Part shown: one piece after another, positions 1 through 9,900 of the stretch
Position numbering within the stretch: position 1 is the first letter of the stretch
How the letters are laid out: every line of letters begins with the position of its first letter
Source of the DNA: Bolinopsis microptera
Taxonomy: Eukaryota; Ctenophora; Tentaculata; Lobata; Bolinopsidae
Assembly: GCF_026151205.1 (NCBI RefSeq)
Contig: NC_087084.1
Span: 1,898,312 to 1,962,311, forward strand
DNA: 64,000 nt
Direction: 5' to 3'
Program-made: the position numbers and the translations under genes
Notes under the pieces: generated by a model
The model's input: only the letters and a program-made list of their open reading frames with translations
Told to the model about the DNA's origin: nothing
Databases searched by the model: none

Positions 1-268
1 AGGGATGTCTGCCCCCGGTGCCTGTCCGGGTCAATAAAGCAGTCAAGCATCATGTATGTTATGTTGAGCATTCTCAACCAACAAATGTGGGAACTCCCAC
101 GAAAGACCAAAACAGATCTAAAGAGACACTTAACAACATTGGAAAATAGACTTCAATTTGTTTATATAATTTATAAAGCGTATATTATTGCCCACGTTAA
201 GGGGCCTGTTAATAATTTATTAAATTATTAGCTATTTTAGATTTAATAATAATAGTATTATAAAAATA
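1..268. other. Flanking sequence, no gene seen
   Basis: AT-rich sequence beyond the 3' end of the minus-strand LINE. No open frame, RNA gene or repeat could be supported here. Confidence 0.5.
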
Positions 269-690
269 TTTTTTTTTTTATTAAATACTTTTCAAATTTT
301 ACAGAGTACAGCAATAGATGAATATAAAATAGAATCGTTCAAAATATCGCCCCCATCTGTAAAATATGATGGGCACCCAAACACGGTAAACACATAGTGA
401 ACTATGTCCGCAGTAACTTGGACCCATTACATCGAATTAATCTAAATCCAAAAATTTATGAAAAACTATTTAAGAACAAACAAATCCATGGTGAATAACT
501 GTGGATATAGAGTCAAAATTGGTATTTCAATACGTCAAATTCCAGATACATTAGATACAGGTCTGAAATGGTCATTAATGTGTGAGAAGGTGTGCGGGTG
601 AAGTGTGATATGATGTTGAAAGTATAGGAAGGTAGATAAAAAAATTAATAAAACAAAAATAATAATAATATGGGGAGCAAAGAGACTAGG

Positions 691-3600
691 CTAGACTGTT
701 GTTTCACTATCCAATAAACATTTCCATAGATGCTTAGTGACCTCAGCTTTGAAAAGACTAGTAGACACAATCTGTCTTATTTGTAAAGGGAGTCCATTCC
801 ACAGTATATGGGTTCTGTAGAAAAATGATTTTGCCAGTGGGCTATTTGAGGTACATGTGGTGTGTGAATTCTGACTTAACTTAGGTAAAATTGATGACAC
901 AATAGACAGACTGTCGAGGTGGCAACGTCTTAGTCGAGAAGTGCCCTGATATAAAGAGAGATAGTGAGGCAGCGATACAGGAATTAAATTGTTAAGAACT
1001 TTGTGGAAAAAAATAAGATCATTCAAGTCAAACTTTTGAGACAAAGGGAGAATGTCGACAAGCTTGCACTTTTTGACATATTGCTCAGGTGGATAACTGC
1101 GGCCCTCTTCAGACAGAATCCATTTAATAGCTCTCTTTTGGAGACTTTCTAATTTATCACTAAGTGATTTATTACAAGGGCGCCAGATTATGGAACAATT
1201 TTCGAATTGGCTACGAACCAGGGAGAGGTAAAGCGCCCGGCGACGTTTCTGATCAATGACAATATGGCCATCTCTTCTGACCATACCAAGTTGTTGGCAG
1301 GCCTTAGTATAAATTCTGTCGCACTGACTATTCCAACTTAGCTTAGGAGTAACATCGACTCCAAGATCTTTTTCTAACTCTACATACACAAGAGGAGAGC
1401 CATCAAGATTATATGCGAATGGAGGAGATAAAGATGGTTTTCCTGAAACAATAAGCACTTTACATTTTGCTGGATGAAATCGCATTTTGTTTCTTAGTGC
1501 CCAGTCAGAGAGATAGTCTATATCCATTTGTAAATTAGTATTATCAGAAGATGAATGTATTTTACGCCAGATTTTTGTATCATCGGCATACAAAACAATA
1601 TCAGTATTATCCGAAAGGCCAAGAGGAATATCATTGATAAACAATACAAAAAGTAAGGGACCAAGAATAGAGCCCTGGGGGACACCAGAATTAACTGAGA
1701 GGGTAGATGACATCTCATTACCAATAACCACTCTTTGGTAACGGCCTTGAAGGTAATTGGTAAGAAATTTGAGAAGTGCACCATCAATGTTATATAAGGT
1801 CTTTAGCTTATGAAGAAGGATATCATGATTTACAGAATCAAATGCCTTAGCAAAATCAAAATACACAACATGATTGATAATGTTTTCGTTAAGAGACAAT
1901 GCCAGGCTATCACAAAAGTCAACCATATTGGTTGTGCATGACTTGTGCTCTAGAAAACCATGCTGCCTGGGATCAAGAAGGGTACTTGTCAAAGAAAGCA
2001 GTTTACGTTTAACAATGCGCTCAAAAACTTTCATGACTAAACAAGTAAGGGATATTGGTCTATAGTTTTCAACCTCACTTTTCTTACCTTTCTTAAATAT
2101 TGGGACAACATTTGCAAGTTTCCATTCTTGTGGAATGTAGCCGCTGTTGTAAGATCCACGAAAAATGCATGTTAGAGGGTAAGCTAAACCTACGGAACAA
2201 TTTTTGAGAATTTTACCGTGTATGCCATCTGGTCCCTGGGCTTTATTTGAATTAATATTTGAAAGAAGCTTACGAACATCCCGATGATCGAAGTCAATAT
2301 CAAAATCAACATCATTGACATAGGAGATGTCAGTGTCATAAAGTGAAGGATCCGAAAACTGGTTATAAAAGAAAGAATTGAAAAGTTCAGCTTGAGCTTT
2401 GGGTTTGAACCGAAGCTGTCCAGAATAACTAACACAATTAGGAATACGGCAGGAGTTAGATTTATACTTAACATGTGACCAAAACTTCTTAGTTATAAGC
2501 GCTGGATCATCACTATTGAAAAGATTGTCTCTTATTTTGGCTGATGAAAGCCTCTTAAAATCTTTACGGCTAGTAACAAACTTTAACTCATCAGAAATAG
2601 AACCAGAAATTTTAAATTTAGCTCTGAGTCTATCTTTTTTACGGCATGAAGAAAAAAGTTCACTGTCGAACCACGGGGGTTGAAACTCTGATTTAATAGT
2701 TACTTTAGGAATATGTATATCAACTAAATTCATAATGCAGTCTTTAACTAACTTCCAAGACGAATCAGGATCTAGGCATTCTAGGACTTGCCAATTAATC
2801 GAGCATAATTCACGATTAATCATGTCCCAGTTTGCTTTCTTATAATTATAGATTTTACGTTTAGGAGTTTTCTTGCGGGAAAAGGAGCTTTTAATTGAAA
2901 AAGTGACAGGAAAATGATCAGATTTGCACACGGAATGAGGATCACAGACATTCAAGTTATCGATTGTGTTATCATAATTACTGAGAAGAATGTCTAATGT
3001 ATTACCACTTTTATGGGTGGGTGGTGTGATCAACTGGGAGAGAGAAAGATCACTGAAAGAATCTATGAAGGATTGCTCAATAGGTACGGTACTGGATGAA
3101 GATAGCCAGTCTGTATGGGGGAGATTAAAATCACCAATAACATAGATTTTAGGGGGATTCTTTTTGGAAACTAGCTTGCGAATATAGCTAACTATGACAT
3201 CATGATTAGGTAACCCAAGAGTTCCTACTCTATAACAAGTACAGATTACAATACTCTCTTTGTTAGGAAAAGCAATTTTAACGGCAAGCATTTCTGCACC
3301 TAGGCTAACTGGTAGTCGGGTTGTAGTGGCATCGAGATCAGACCGAACAGCCAAAAGAACACCACCTCCATTTTCCCTAAACTTTTTAGGGTTATTAGGA
3401 TCTTGAGGATGAGTCTTTCTCGTGCGGTCATTGCGGAAGATTTCATATTGAGAAGAAGGAAAGATTTCGTTGCTAGAAATAGATTTTTTGAGCCAAGTCT
3501 CATTTAGGGCAATTATGTCAGGCTGCTCTATGTTAGCAAAGGATTGAAGTTCGGAAATCTTATTACCATCAAGAAGGGGATGGGAGGAGCTTAGGTTACT

Positions 3601-4206
3601 GAAAGGAATAAGACCTTGGACATTTTGGTAGAGTACAGATAGGGAGTTGGGACCTGGATTAAGCATAGAAGGATTAACAAGAGTTATCAAAAGAAAGTTA
3701 AGAGAGAAAACCCAAAGAATGAATAAAGATACTAGACGCCTGAGGCGGCTGGAATACTTGACTCTATTCATCTTACCAGGGAGAAGAACATTTCTTATAA
3801 ACCATGAGGAGATAATTACAAAGAAAAGTTTGATGTGGGAGCAAGCAAGAAATGGTATAAGATAACGTGGGCTGTCAAGGAGTAGAGAGGAATGAATATT
3901 AGAATCTAGGGGGAATACGGTGTTCATGGACCTAGTTGTGGAGAGAAGAATTGGGAGAAGGTAAGTCATGATGAGGGAATAGAAAAGAAACATATGATCA
4001 TGAGAATTGTGGTTGATGTGTGGAGTGTATGGGGACTTGAATGTGTAAATTTTGTTAGGTATAAACGTGTTGATATGTATATGTGCATTTCTTGACTGTG
4101 TACGAGGCCTTTTGCATGCAAAAAGACCTATTCTAAGTCTAAACGATTCATTGTCTAACATATGGGAAAATGGGCAGTGACCGAATGTACCTGAAATAGG
4201 AGGCAT
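691..4206 (-). CDS. LINE ORF2: endonuclease-reverse transcriptase
   Basis: This is a 1171-residue replication protein for target-primed reverse transcription. An APE-type endonuclease occupies about residues 188-435, with N195 (QNVQG), E236 (NETW), D359 (GDFN) and the terminal SDH pair at 429-431. The reverse transcriptase spans about 650-930, with FDFAKAFD at 783-790, SGVPQGS near 840 and the YADD catalytic box at 873-876. A C-terminal region of about 240 residues follows, as is usual for CR1. The first 180 residues are hydrophobic and uncharacterised; family ORF2 proteins usually start close to the LNPGP sequence seen here at 182-186, so the real start may be the Met at 181 rather than the first ATG at 4206. 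There are no frameshifts or stops. Assignment to CR1 versus a related clade needs a phylogeny. Confidence 0.95.
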   Translation of the reverse strand: MPPISGTFGHCPFSHMLDNESFRLRIGLFACKRPRTQSRNAHIHINTFIPNKIYTFKSPYTPHINHNSHDHMFLFYSLIMTYLLPILLSTTRSMNTVFPLDSNIHSSLLLDSPRYLIPFLACSHIKLFFVIISSWFIRNVLLPGKMNRVKYSSRLRRLVSLFILWVFSLNFLLITLVNPSMLNPGPNSLSVLYQNVQGLIPFSNLSSSHPLLDGNKISELQSFANIEQPDIIALNETWLKKSISSNEIFPSSQYEIFRNDRTRKTHPQDPNNPKKFRENGGGVLLAVRSDLDATTTRLPVSLGAEMLAVKIAFPNKESIVICTCYRVGTLGLPNHDVIVSYIRKLVSKKNPPKIYVIGDFNLPHTDWLSSSSTVPIEQSFIDSFSDLSLSQLITPPTHKSGNTLDILLSNYDNTIDNLNVCDPHSVCKSDHFPVTFSIKSSFSRKKTPKRKIYNYKKANWDMINRELCSINWQVLECLDPDSSWKLVKDCIMNLVDIHIPKVTIKSEFQPPWFDSELFSSCRKKDRLRAKFKISGSISDELKFVTSRKDFKRLSSAKIRDNLFNSDDPALITKKFWSHVKYKSNSCRIPNCVSYSGQLRFKPKAQAELFNSFFYNQFSDPSLYDTDISYVNDVDFDIDFDHRDVRKLLSNINSNKAQGPDGIHGKILKNCSVGLAYPLTCIFRGSYNSGYIPQEWKLANVVPIFKKGKKSEVENYRPISLTCLVMKVFERIVKRKLLSLTSTLLDPRQHGFLEHKSCTTNMVDFCDSLALSLNENIINHVVYFDFAKAFDSVNHDILLHKLKTLYNIDGALLKFLTNYLQGRYQRVVIGNEMSSTLSVNSGVPQGSILGPLLFVLFINDIPLGLSDNTDIVLYADDTKIWRKIHSSSDNTNLQMDIDYLSDWALRNKMRFHPAKCKVLIVSGKPSLSPPFAYNLDGSPLVYVELEKDLGVDVTPKLSWNSQCDRIYTKACQQLGMVRRDGHIVIDQKRRRALYLSLVRSQFENCSIIWRPCNKSLSDKLESLQKRAIKWILSEEGRSYPPEQYVKKCKLVDILPLSQKFDLNDLIFFHKVLNNLIPVSLPHYLSLYQGTSRLRRCHLDSLSIVSSILPKLSQNSHTTCTSNSPLAKSFFYRTHILWNGLPLQIRQIVSTSLFKAEVTKHLWKCLLDSETTV

Positions 4207-4303
4207 AAAATTGAGAAAAAGATTAAATCAGAGATTTGTTTGAGTTTTAATTTTAGGCGCAACGTCTTAATCAGAATATTAAATGAAAGAAAAGATCAAA
4301 GAT

Positions 4304-5686
4304 TTAAATTCCCAGAAAATTATTTACAACCCTGTCAAAACTGTGTTCGTTTACAACAAACTTAAGCCAAGTGGACAATAAACCTACTCCTCTCATGTTG
4401 AGATGAAGCCAATCATGGTATAGAAGTTCATTACAGGATCTAAAGTCTCGAGTTAAAAAGTCTGAGAAACAGTCTAAGAACACGCAATTATTATTTAGGC
4501 ATAAGTCTTTAAGTAGATTATTAAAATCTAGAACATTCTTTGCTATGTAGGAATATAAACACTTAATAGGAAGACAACATTGGATAATTATAATTGCAGC
4601 GGGAAATAACTGCTTAGTGGTGTCAATTAAGTCATTAAGATACTTCCTAAGGAACTGAACCCCATACTTAGAATGTTTTATGTCATTTGTACCAACACTC
4701 AATATAATCTTTTCAATATCGTCAGCTTCTGCAGCTGCATGAGTTTTATGAAAATGCTGAATATTTTCAGTGATATCTCTAATTTTTGCACCACTTTGGG
4801 ACACATTGATTACTTTCCTTCCCCGGAATCCCAACTTATTTGTCCGTACGAGTTTTGTCATTGACGTACCAAACAGGACAGTGGTTTTTCTGCTCTTCGG
4901 TTTTCTTGGAGCATTTCGGTAGTAAAGGGTCGGTATTGAGGTGGTGGTGGGCGGCATAGGAATTGTAGTGAGGACATTCTGCTCTCTGACTACATTTGTA
5001 TCTGTCTTCGGTATCTGGCAGCGAAAAGATAAGCTATACCGAGTCTCCTTAGCTGATCTCTCTGCACGAACCTTGTGAAGACAATATTCCTGACACCCCG
5101 GTTTCATAATATACAAACTACAGTCCTTTGGGGTGATATGGCATTTACTGTTACATCGCCTATCCCCATTTTCTGGAATTATGTCGAGGGTCCTCTCAGC
5201 TCCAAATGAAACTACATAAATACCTTGCGACTGGTCAAGAGACACCTCGTCGTCGTTGTGGTACCTAGTTGCACAAGCACCAGACTTGTACATGCTTGCT
5301 AGGCATGAGTTTAGCTTGCAGCCAAACTTGGAGTTGATATCATGCATAAGCTCTGATATCCCAGGATAATTTAAAATATCGATTGGCTCCTTAGTCGTGG
5401 TGTGTCCATTTGAGGAAGACCATACATATTCTTCTCCAGTGGAAGTGAGCCACTTTGTGGCAGTTTTCACAGCAGTTTGCTTGGCCATAAGTGTTTCAAG
5501 TTCAGACATCAACGTGCCATGTTGAACACTCTTGTTTTGAACAAAATCTGAATGCAACTCCAAGAAGTCCTCGCATTTAACAGAATCCCTCTTAAGTTTC
5601 ATGACATTCTCAACACTGGCCTTAAGAGCTTTCAGCTCTTTTAATGAAAACGAGTTTAAAACATTGGCAACAGAATTCAGATCCAT
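4304..5686 (-). CDS. LINE ORF1: coiled coil, AlkB-like dioxygenase and SGNH esterase fusion
   Basis: This 460-residue protein has three parts. Residues 1-75 are leucine/lysine-rich and likely coiled coil, as in trimerising LINE ORF1 proteins. Residues about 80-225 match the AlkB family of 2-oxoglutarate/Fe(II) dioxygenases. The iron ligands H143, D145 (YHNDDE) and H204, the strand VVSFGAERTLDI and the closing motif RYSLSFR with R216 and R222 line up with the HRDDE, SVSFGA and RxNxTxR motifs of ALKBH2. Residues about 265-450 are an SGNH/GDSL hydrolase, with S275 (GTSMT, block I), G299 (block II), N334 (SVGTND, block III), and D425 and H428 (DWLH, block V). Esterase domains are known in CR1 ORF1. 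The dioxygenase could repair or demethylate the element RNA or cDNA; that role is inference. The ORF2 start lies 97 bp downstream. Confidence 0.9.
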   Translation of the reverse strand: MDLNSVANVLNSFSLKELKALKASVENVMKLKRDSVKCEDFLELHSDFVQNKSVQHGTLMSELETLMAKQTAVKTATKWLTSTGEEYVWSSSNGHTTTKEPIDILNYPGISELMHDINSKFGCKLNSCLASMYKSGACATRYHNDDEVSLDQSQGIYVVSFGAERTLDIIPENGDRRCNSKCHITPKDCSLYIMKPGCQEYCLHKVRAERSAKETRYSLSFRCQIPKTDTNVVREQNVLTTIPMPPTTTSIPTLYYRNAPRKPKSRKTTVLFGTSMTKLVRTNKLGFRGRKVINVSQSGAKIRDITENIQHFHKTHAAAEADDIEKIILSVGTNDIKHSKYGVQFLRKYLNDLIDTTKQLFPAAIIIIQCCLPIKCLYSYIAKNVLDFNNLLKDLCLNNNCVFLDCFSDFLTRDFRSCNELLYHDWLHLNMRGVGLLSTWLKFVVNEHSFDRVVNNFLGI

Positions 5687-5707
5687 AGTGAAGGAAAGAG
5701 GGAGGAG

Positions 5708-5738
5708 AAGATGGCGGTGAGGGAGGAGAAAATGGCGA
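5708..5738 (-). promoter_or_regulatory. Two YY1-like motifs in the LINE 5' UTR
   Basis: AAGATGGCGG (5708-5717) and AAAATGGCGA (5729-5738) match the YY1 core ATGGCG. They stand in tandem 21 bp apart and 22-52 bp before the ORF1 start codon. YY1 sites near the 5' end direct transcription start in mammalian L1; a similar role here is inference. Confidence 0.45.
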
Positions 5739-5942
5739 AGTCAATACTGTAGCCCAGGAAGTAGATGCGTTGCTTAGGATACAAACGGTCACGTCATAGT
5801 CTCTTCTATCGCTTTGACATTGGGACCTCAAATTATTTGTTATATAGTAGTGTTGAAAGTATTAAAAAGTATTTTTCTATATAGAAAAATTTGAAATTTT
5901 TGTTTGATTGCAATGTTTTGTTGATTTAAACATATAACCAGG

Positions 5943-6954
5943 ATGCTATATAGGTCACCAAGGCCTAGATATGCAAGACCACCTCCATATTCTCCTAAGC
6001 CGCTACATGACGGCTATCAGTGGGATACAGCACATTGTGATGGCAATCAAAACAGTTTTCCTATTCACCCCTCACGAAATGGAAATAGTCACCATCCTCT
6101 CAGGGGACTCAGACCTACAGCAGGATCTTATCCAAGGCACAGCATACAACAACCTCCAATAAGAGCTCCAATGAGAGCTCCAACTCGAGTGCAGAGACCT
6201 CCTTTTCACACACAGAGACCTCCATTTCAAGACCACAGACTTTCGCTTGATGGACAGAGTCGTCCACCACAATTTTATTATTATATTAGACCTCAACAGC
6301 ATCAGCTTCCTCCCCAGTTAAATTCTAGTTATGGTTATTACAGAGATGCTTATTGGACTGAGGAATCTGAGTATGATCCTTACAACATAGAAACGGGACA
6401 GAGTCAAGACCTCTACGATCCATACAATTTAGAATCAGGTAAGATATTTTATTTATTAATCTATTAAAAATGTATTTTACCGCATTTTTGGAGTAATTGT
6501 TATAAGTGTCATTTCGGGGGAAGGGGGGGGGGGGGGGGGGGGATCTTAAGGTCTGAATCGTCGTATTTTCTTCCAAAAGGGGGTGTCCAACCCCAAAAAA
6601 ACCATTTTACCTCAAATTTCAATTTTGAAATTTTAAAATTTTTTGTAATTTTTTATATAATTCGATTACATTAAAAACAATACCCCTACTAAATAGTGGG
6701 TATAATTTGCCAATTTCCCTAGTTTAATGAGTTGTTTAAAGCAATTTATGGGTGGATATCTTATTTTATATACCAAGACACAGTTAGTACCGTGATTTCT
6801 CAACAGTTAGTACCGCAAAAGCCAGCAAAAAGGGTGGGTGTCTTAATTATTATTCGAAAAAACAGTTAGTACCGCGATGGGGGTGGGTGGGTCTTTCGAA
6901 AAATTCCAAAATTGCACTTAGTCGACGTCACGTACAGCAATTGGTACCTGATCA

Positions 6955-6985
<31 letters not shown>

Positions 6986-9900
6986 ATATTTGAATGAAAA
7001 TGATTAAGATCGATGATAAAATCCTCTTCAAAGGAAAGTTTGTAGTCTTATCTTTTATAATACAAGGTTTGTCATTTTCTCTCACAGCTACAGTAATACC
7101 ACTTTTTCAGATGTTGTGCCATATAATACAACACAAACCAACGACTTGACACTGGTAACAAACAAATCAGAACCAGTGGTTAACGCCTGGACCAACTCGT
7201 CCTCAGAACCAGTGGTCAGGAATAAAGAGTTGGATGATTGGGTGCCATCATCAGCCGAGACCAGGGTTACCCCGGCAGCTGGGGATAAAGAGGGTTTGTT
7301 TTATTTAACATAATTTAATATTTAGGGTAAACAAGTATAAGCTCGCCTTTGTAGTCATTAATCAGTTTGCTAATCAGGCCTGTACTGGTAAAGATTAAAA
7401 TTTGATTATCATGTTTAAATGATTTAATTGTTTTCTCAACCATTTGACTGTTTGAAGTTTAAAAGGTGCAGCAAAAATTGACTCTTTATTTTACTGTCAA
7501 AATCATAAATTTTTCACTAACATTAATGAGTCAAAATTTCTTACAAGCTTGACAAATATCCCATCTCAGTGTCATATGAAGAGTATGAGAAATGGAGGCA
7601 TGATAAAGGGGTTGGGTTTAAGGGAGGTGTTGGTATAAAGAGGAAGATGCACAAAGCTCCTAAGGGGGTGTTTACTGCAGCTGGTAAACATCCTATTGGT
7701 GCTCTCAAGGAGAAAATACCCACTTGTGAATTTACCGAGGCAAGTTTGCTGAACCACGGATGGTTTTTATGAAATTAAGTATAGGCCTAGGAGGGCCGGG
7801 GGGAATGCAATGTCAATTAATGTCAGTATTCCATAAAAACCCCAAACTGACATTGACATTAATTGACATTAATTGACATTAATTGACATTAATTGACATT
7901 AATTGACATTAATTGACATTAATTGACATTAATTGACATTAATTGACATTGATATGTCTTGAAATTTGAGATTATCATTATTCGATAAATATTCAAGATA
8001 TTCACGTCTATGTAATCTAGGTAAACTATAGGTAAAAATATAATATTAATCATAAGCTAAAATGTACTAAACTTTGTATTCTAAATGGGGAAAAAGAAGA
8101 AACATTGTCAGTCAGTCGAGAAAATTGTCAGTCAGGCTATATGGCAGCTTTGTAGATGTTGTGACTATGCTAGTAGTGGTCCCAGGCTTGCGACTGGAAT
8201 TGCGGTGTTAAGTTAGACCGGTTCATAAAAACAAAATGTCCTTGAATAATTATGAGTATGTTCTTATCTGTTGATCCTTAGGTTCAAAGACCACCAAAAA
8301 AAATTTCAGCTTCCAACTCTTCCATCTTCGGTCCCCACCGGCCACGCCCATATTTTATTGGTTTCTTATACAGGTAAAATATCTAGAATCGGCTTTTTTA
8401 GTATGAAGGAGTAATGTTAGCTGTTTAAGATTCGTTATTCAAATATAAATGTCATGAAGGCATTTCGTTTAATGTGGGTTTTAAGTTCTGATGATGTTTA
8501 GAACCACGCCCTTGGATGGCTAAAATGTACTAATCTTTGTATTCTAAATGGGGAAAAAGAAGAAACATTGTCAGTCAGTCGAGAAAATTGTCAGTCAGGC
8601 TATATGGCAGCTTTGTAGATGTTGTGACTATGCTAGTAGTGGTCCCAGGCTTGCGACTGGAATTGCGGTGTTAAGTTAGACCGGTTCATAAAAACAAAAT
8701 GTCCTTGAATAATTATGAGTATGTTCTTATCTGTTGATCCTTAGGTTCAAAGACCACCAAAAAAAATTTCAGCTTCCAACTCTTCCATCTTCGGTCCCCA
8801 CCGGCCACGCCCATATTTTATTGGTTTCTTATACAGGTAAAATATCTAGAATCGGCTTTTTTAGTATGAAGGAGTAATGTTAGCTGTTTAAGATTCGTTA
8901 TTCAAATATAAATGTCATGAAGGCATTTCGTTTAATGTGGGTTTTAAGTTCTGATGATGTTTAGAACCACGCCCTTGGATGGCCACGCCCATTTAAGAAA
9001 ATTAAATTTCGGGAAACCGTATTATTTTAGTTTTATTGTTTAATGATCTGAATTTTTTTCACATTTCACATTTCCATATGTGATAGTAGTGAATAAATTG
9101 ATGATATAAACGTTCTAAAGTGCTAACAAGAAATGCGGCCGCTTTTCTTTTGTGGATGGCCGCTCAATTTCCCGATCCGTGATGGCGTATTTATCATATT
9201 CCATACAACCTGAGCTGGGGACGGCCCAGTCTTTACTGTTTATATAAACATGCAAATATGGCGAAGTGACATGCCGACTGCCGAGCGCCGCCCAGTTAAT
9301 ATAATTCTATATTGAATTTGAAAATCGTGTATATTTCTATGTAACCATATGTTTATTGTTTATGCAACCTGACACGGATCTGTGCAAAATAGTAATACTA
9401 ACTCAAAATAATAATAATATGCTATCAATTAGTGCCTAGTGGGATACATACATGATGAAATTAATAATGTACTTGGTTGGTTCAGCGCCGCGCGCCAACA
9501 ATTATATAATTCAGATTATCACGCAAAATAACTTTGCGCAGGTAGTCACGTGGGCGATAACAGTGCTCGCAGGCACGTACGGTCGCACGCTCGCAGGCAC
9601 GGTCGCAAAGCTACCATATACAAAAAAAAACCTCGATCGCTAACCCTTGTCCTTGACTCTTTTGTGCCTTCGGCACGAGTCATGGATCGGGAAAAAATAT
9701 GGTAGAATTACATAATCTCTGGTCGAAAAATATCGTGTCAATTAATGTCAGTATTCCAAAATTTTGCAAAACTGACATTGACATTAATTGACATTAATTG
9801 ACATTAATTGACATTAATTGACATTAATTGACGTTGCATTCCCCCCGGAGGGCCCCATAATTGAATAATTATGTAATGCCATGAAGATATTCATGTAATA

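Larger units (their letters stand above)
269..5830 (-). mobile_element. CR1-like non-LTR retrotransposon (LINE), apparently full length
   Basis: Two long uninterrupted frames lie in the order ORF1 then ORF2 on the minus strand, separated by 97 bp. They are followed by a roughly 420-bp 3' UTR that ends in AATAAA and an A-run (plus 268-282). The 5' UTR (about 5687-5830) is short and holds two YY1-like motifs. Endonuclease and reverse transcriptase motifs place it in the CR1/Jockey group. Both frames are open and keep their catalytic residues, so the copy looks young and possibly active. The 5' boundary is estimated from where the GC-richer leader gives way to AT-rich DNA. A clean target-site duplication was not identified, although an AT-rich AGTATT-containing stretch occurs at both ends. 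The promoter end points at the dsRNA-binding gene starting at 5943. Confidence 0.9.
7798..9846. mobile_element. Non-autonomous TIR DNA transposon with 8-bp target duplication
   Basis: Near-perfect terminal inverted repeats of about 30 bp begin GGGGGGAATGCAA and continue GTCAATTAATGTCA, with one mismatch between the ends. Both ends carry arrays of a 10-bp unit (GACATTAATT), at about 7850-7950 and 9776-9835. The flanks show the same 8-mer GGAGGGCC at 7790-7797 and 9847-9854. An 8-bp duplication fits hAT-like or similar transposases. No transposase was found inside, so mobilisation in trans is inferred. It sits 58 bp downstream of the GC donor of intron 3 of the dsRNA-binding gene. Confidence 0.85.

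Noticed and set aside
269..5880. Target-site duplication for the LINE from AGTATT-rich flanks
   Set aside because: The two flanks are similar but not identical and both are AT-rich, so chance is a fair explanation.
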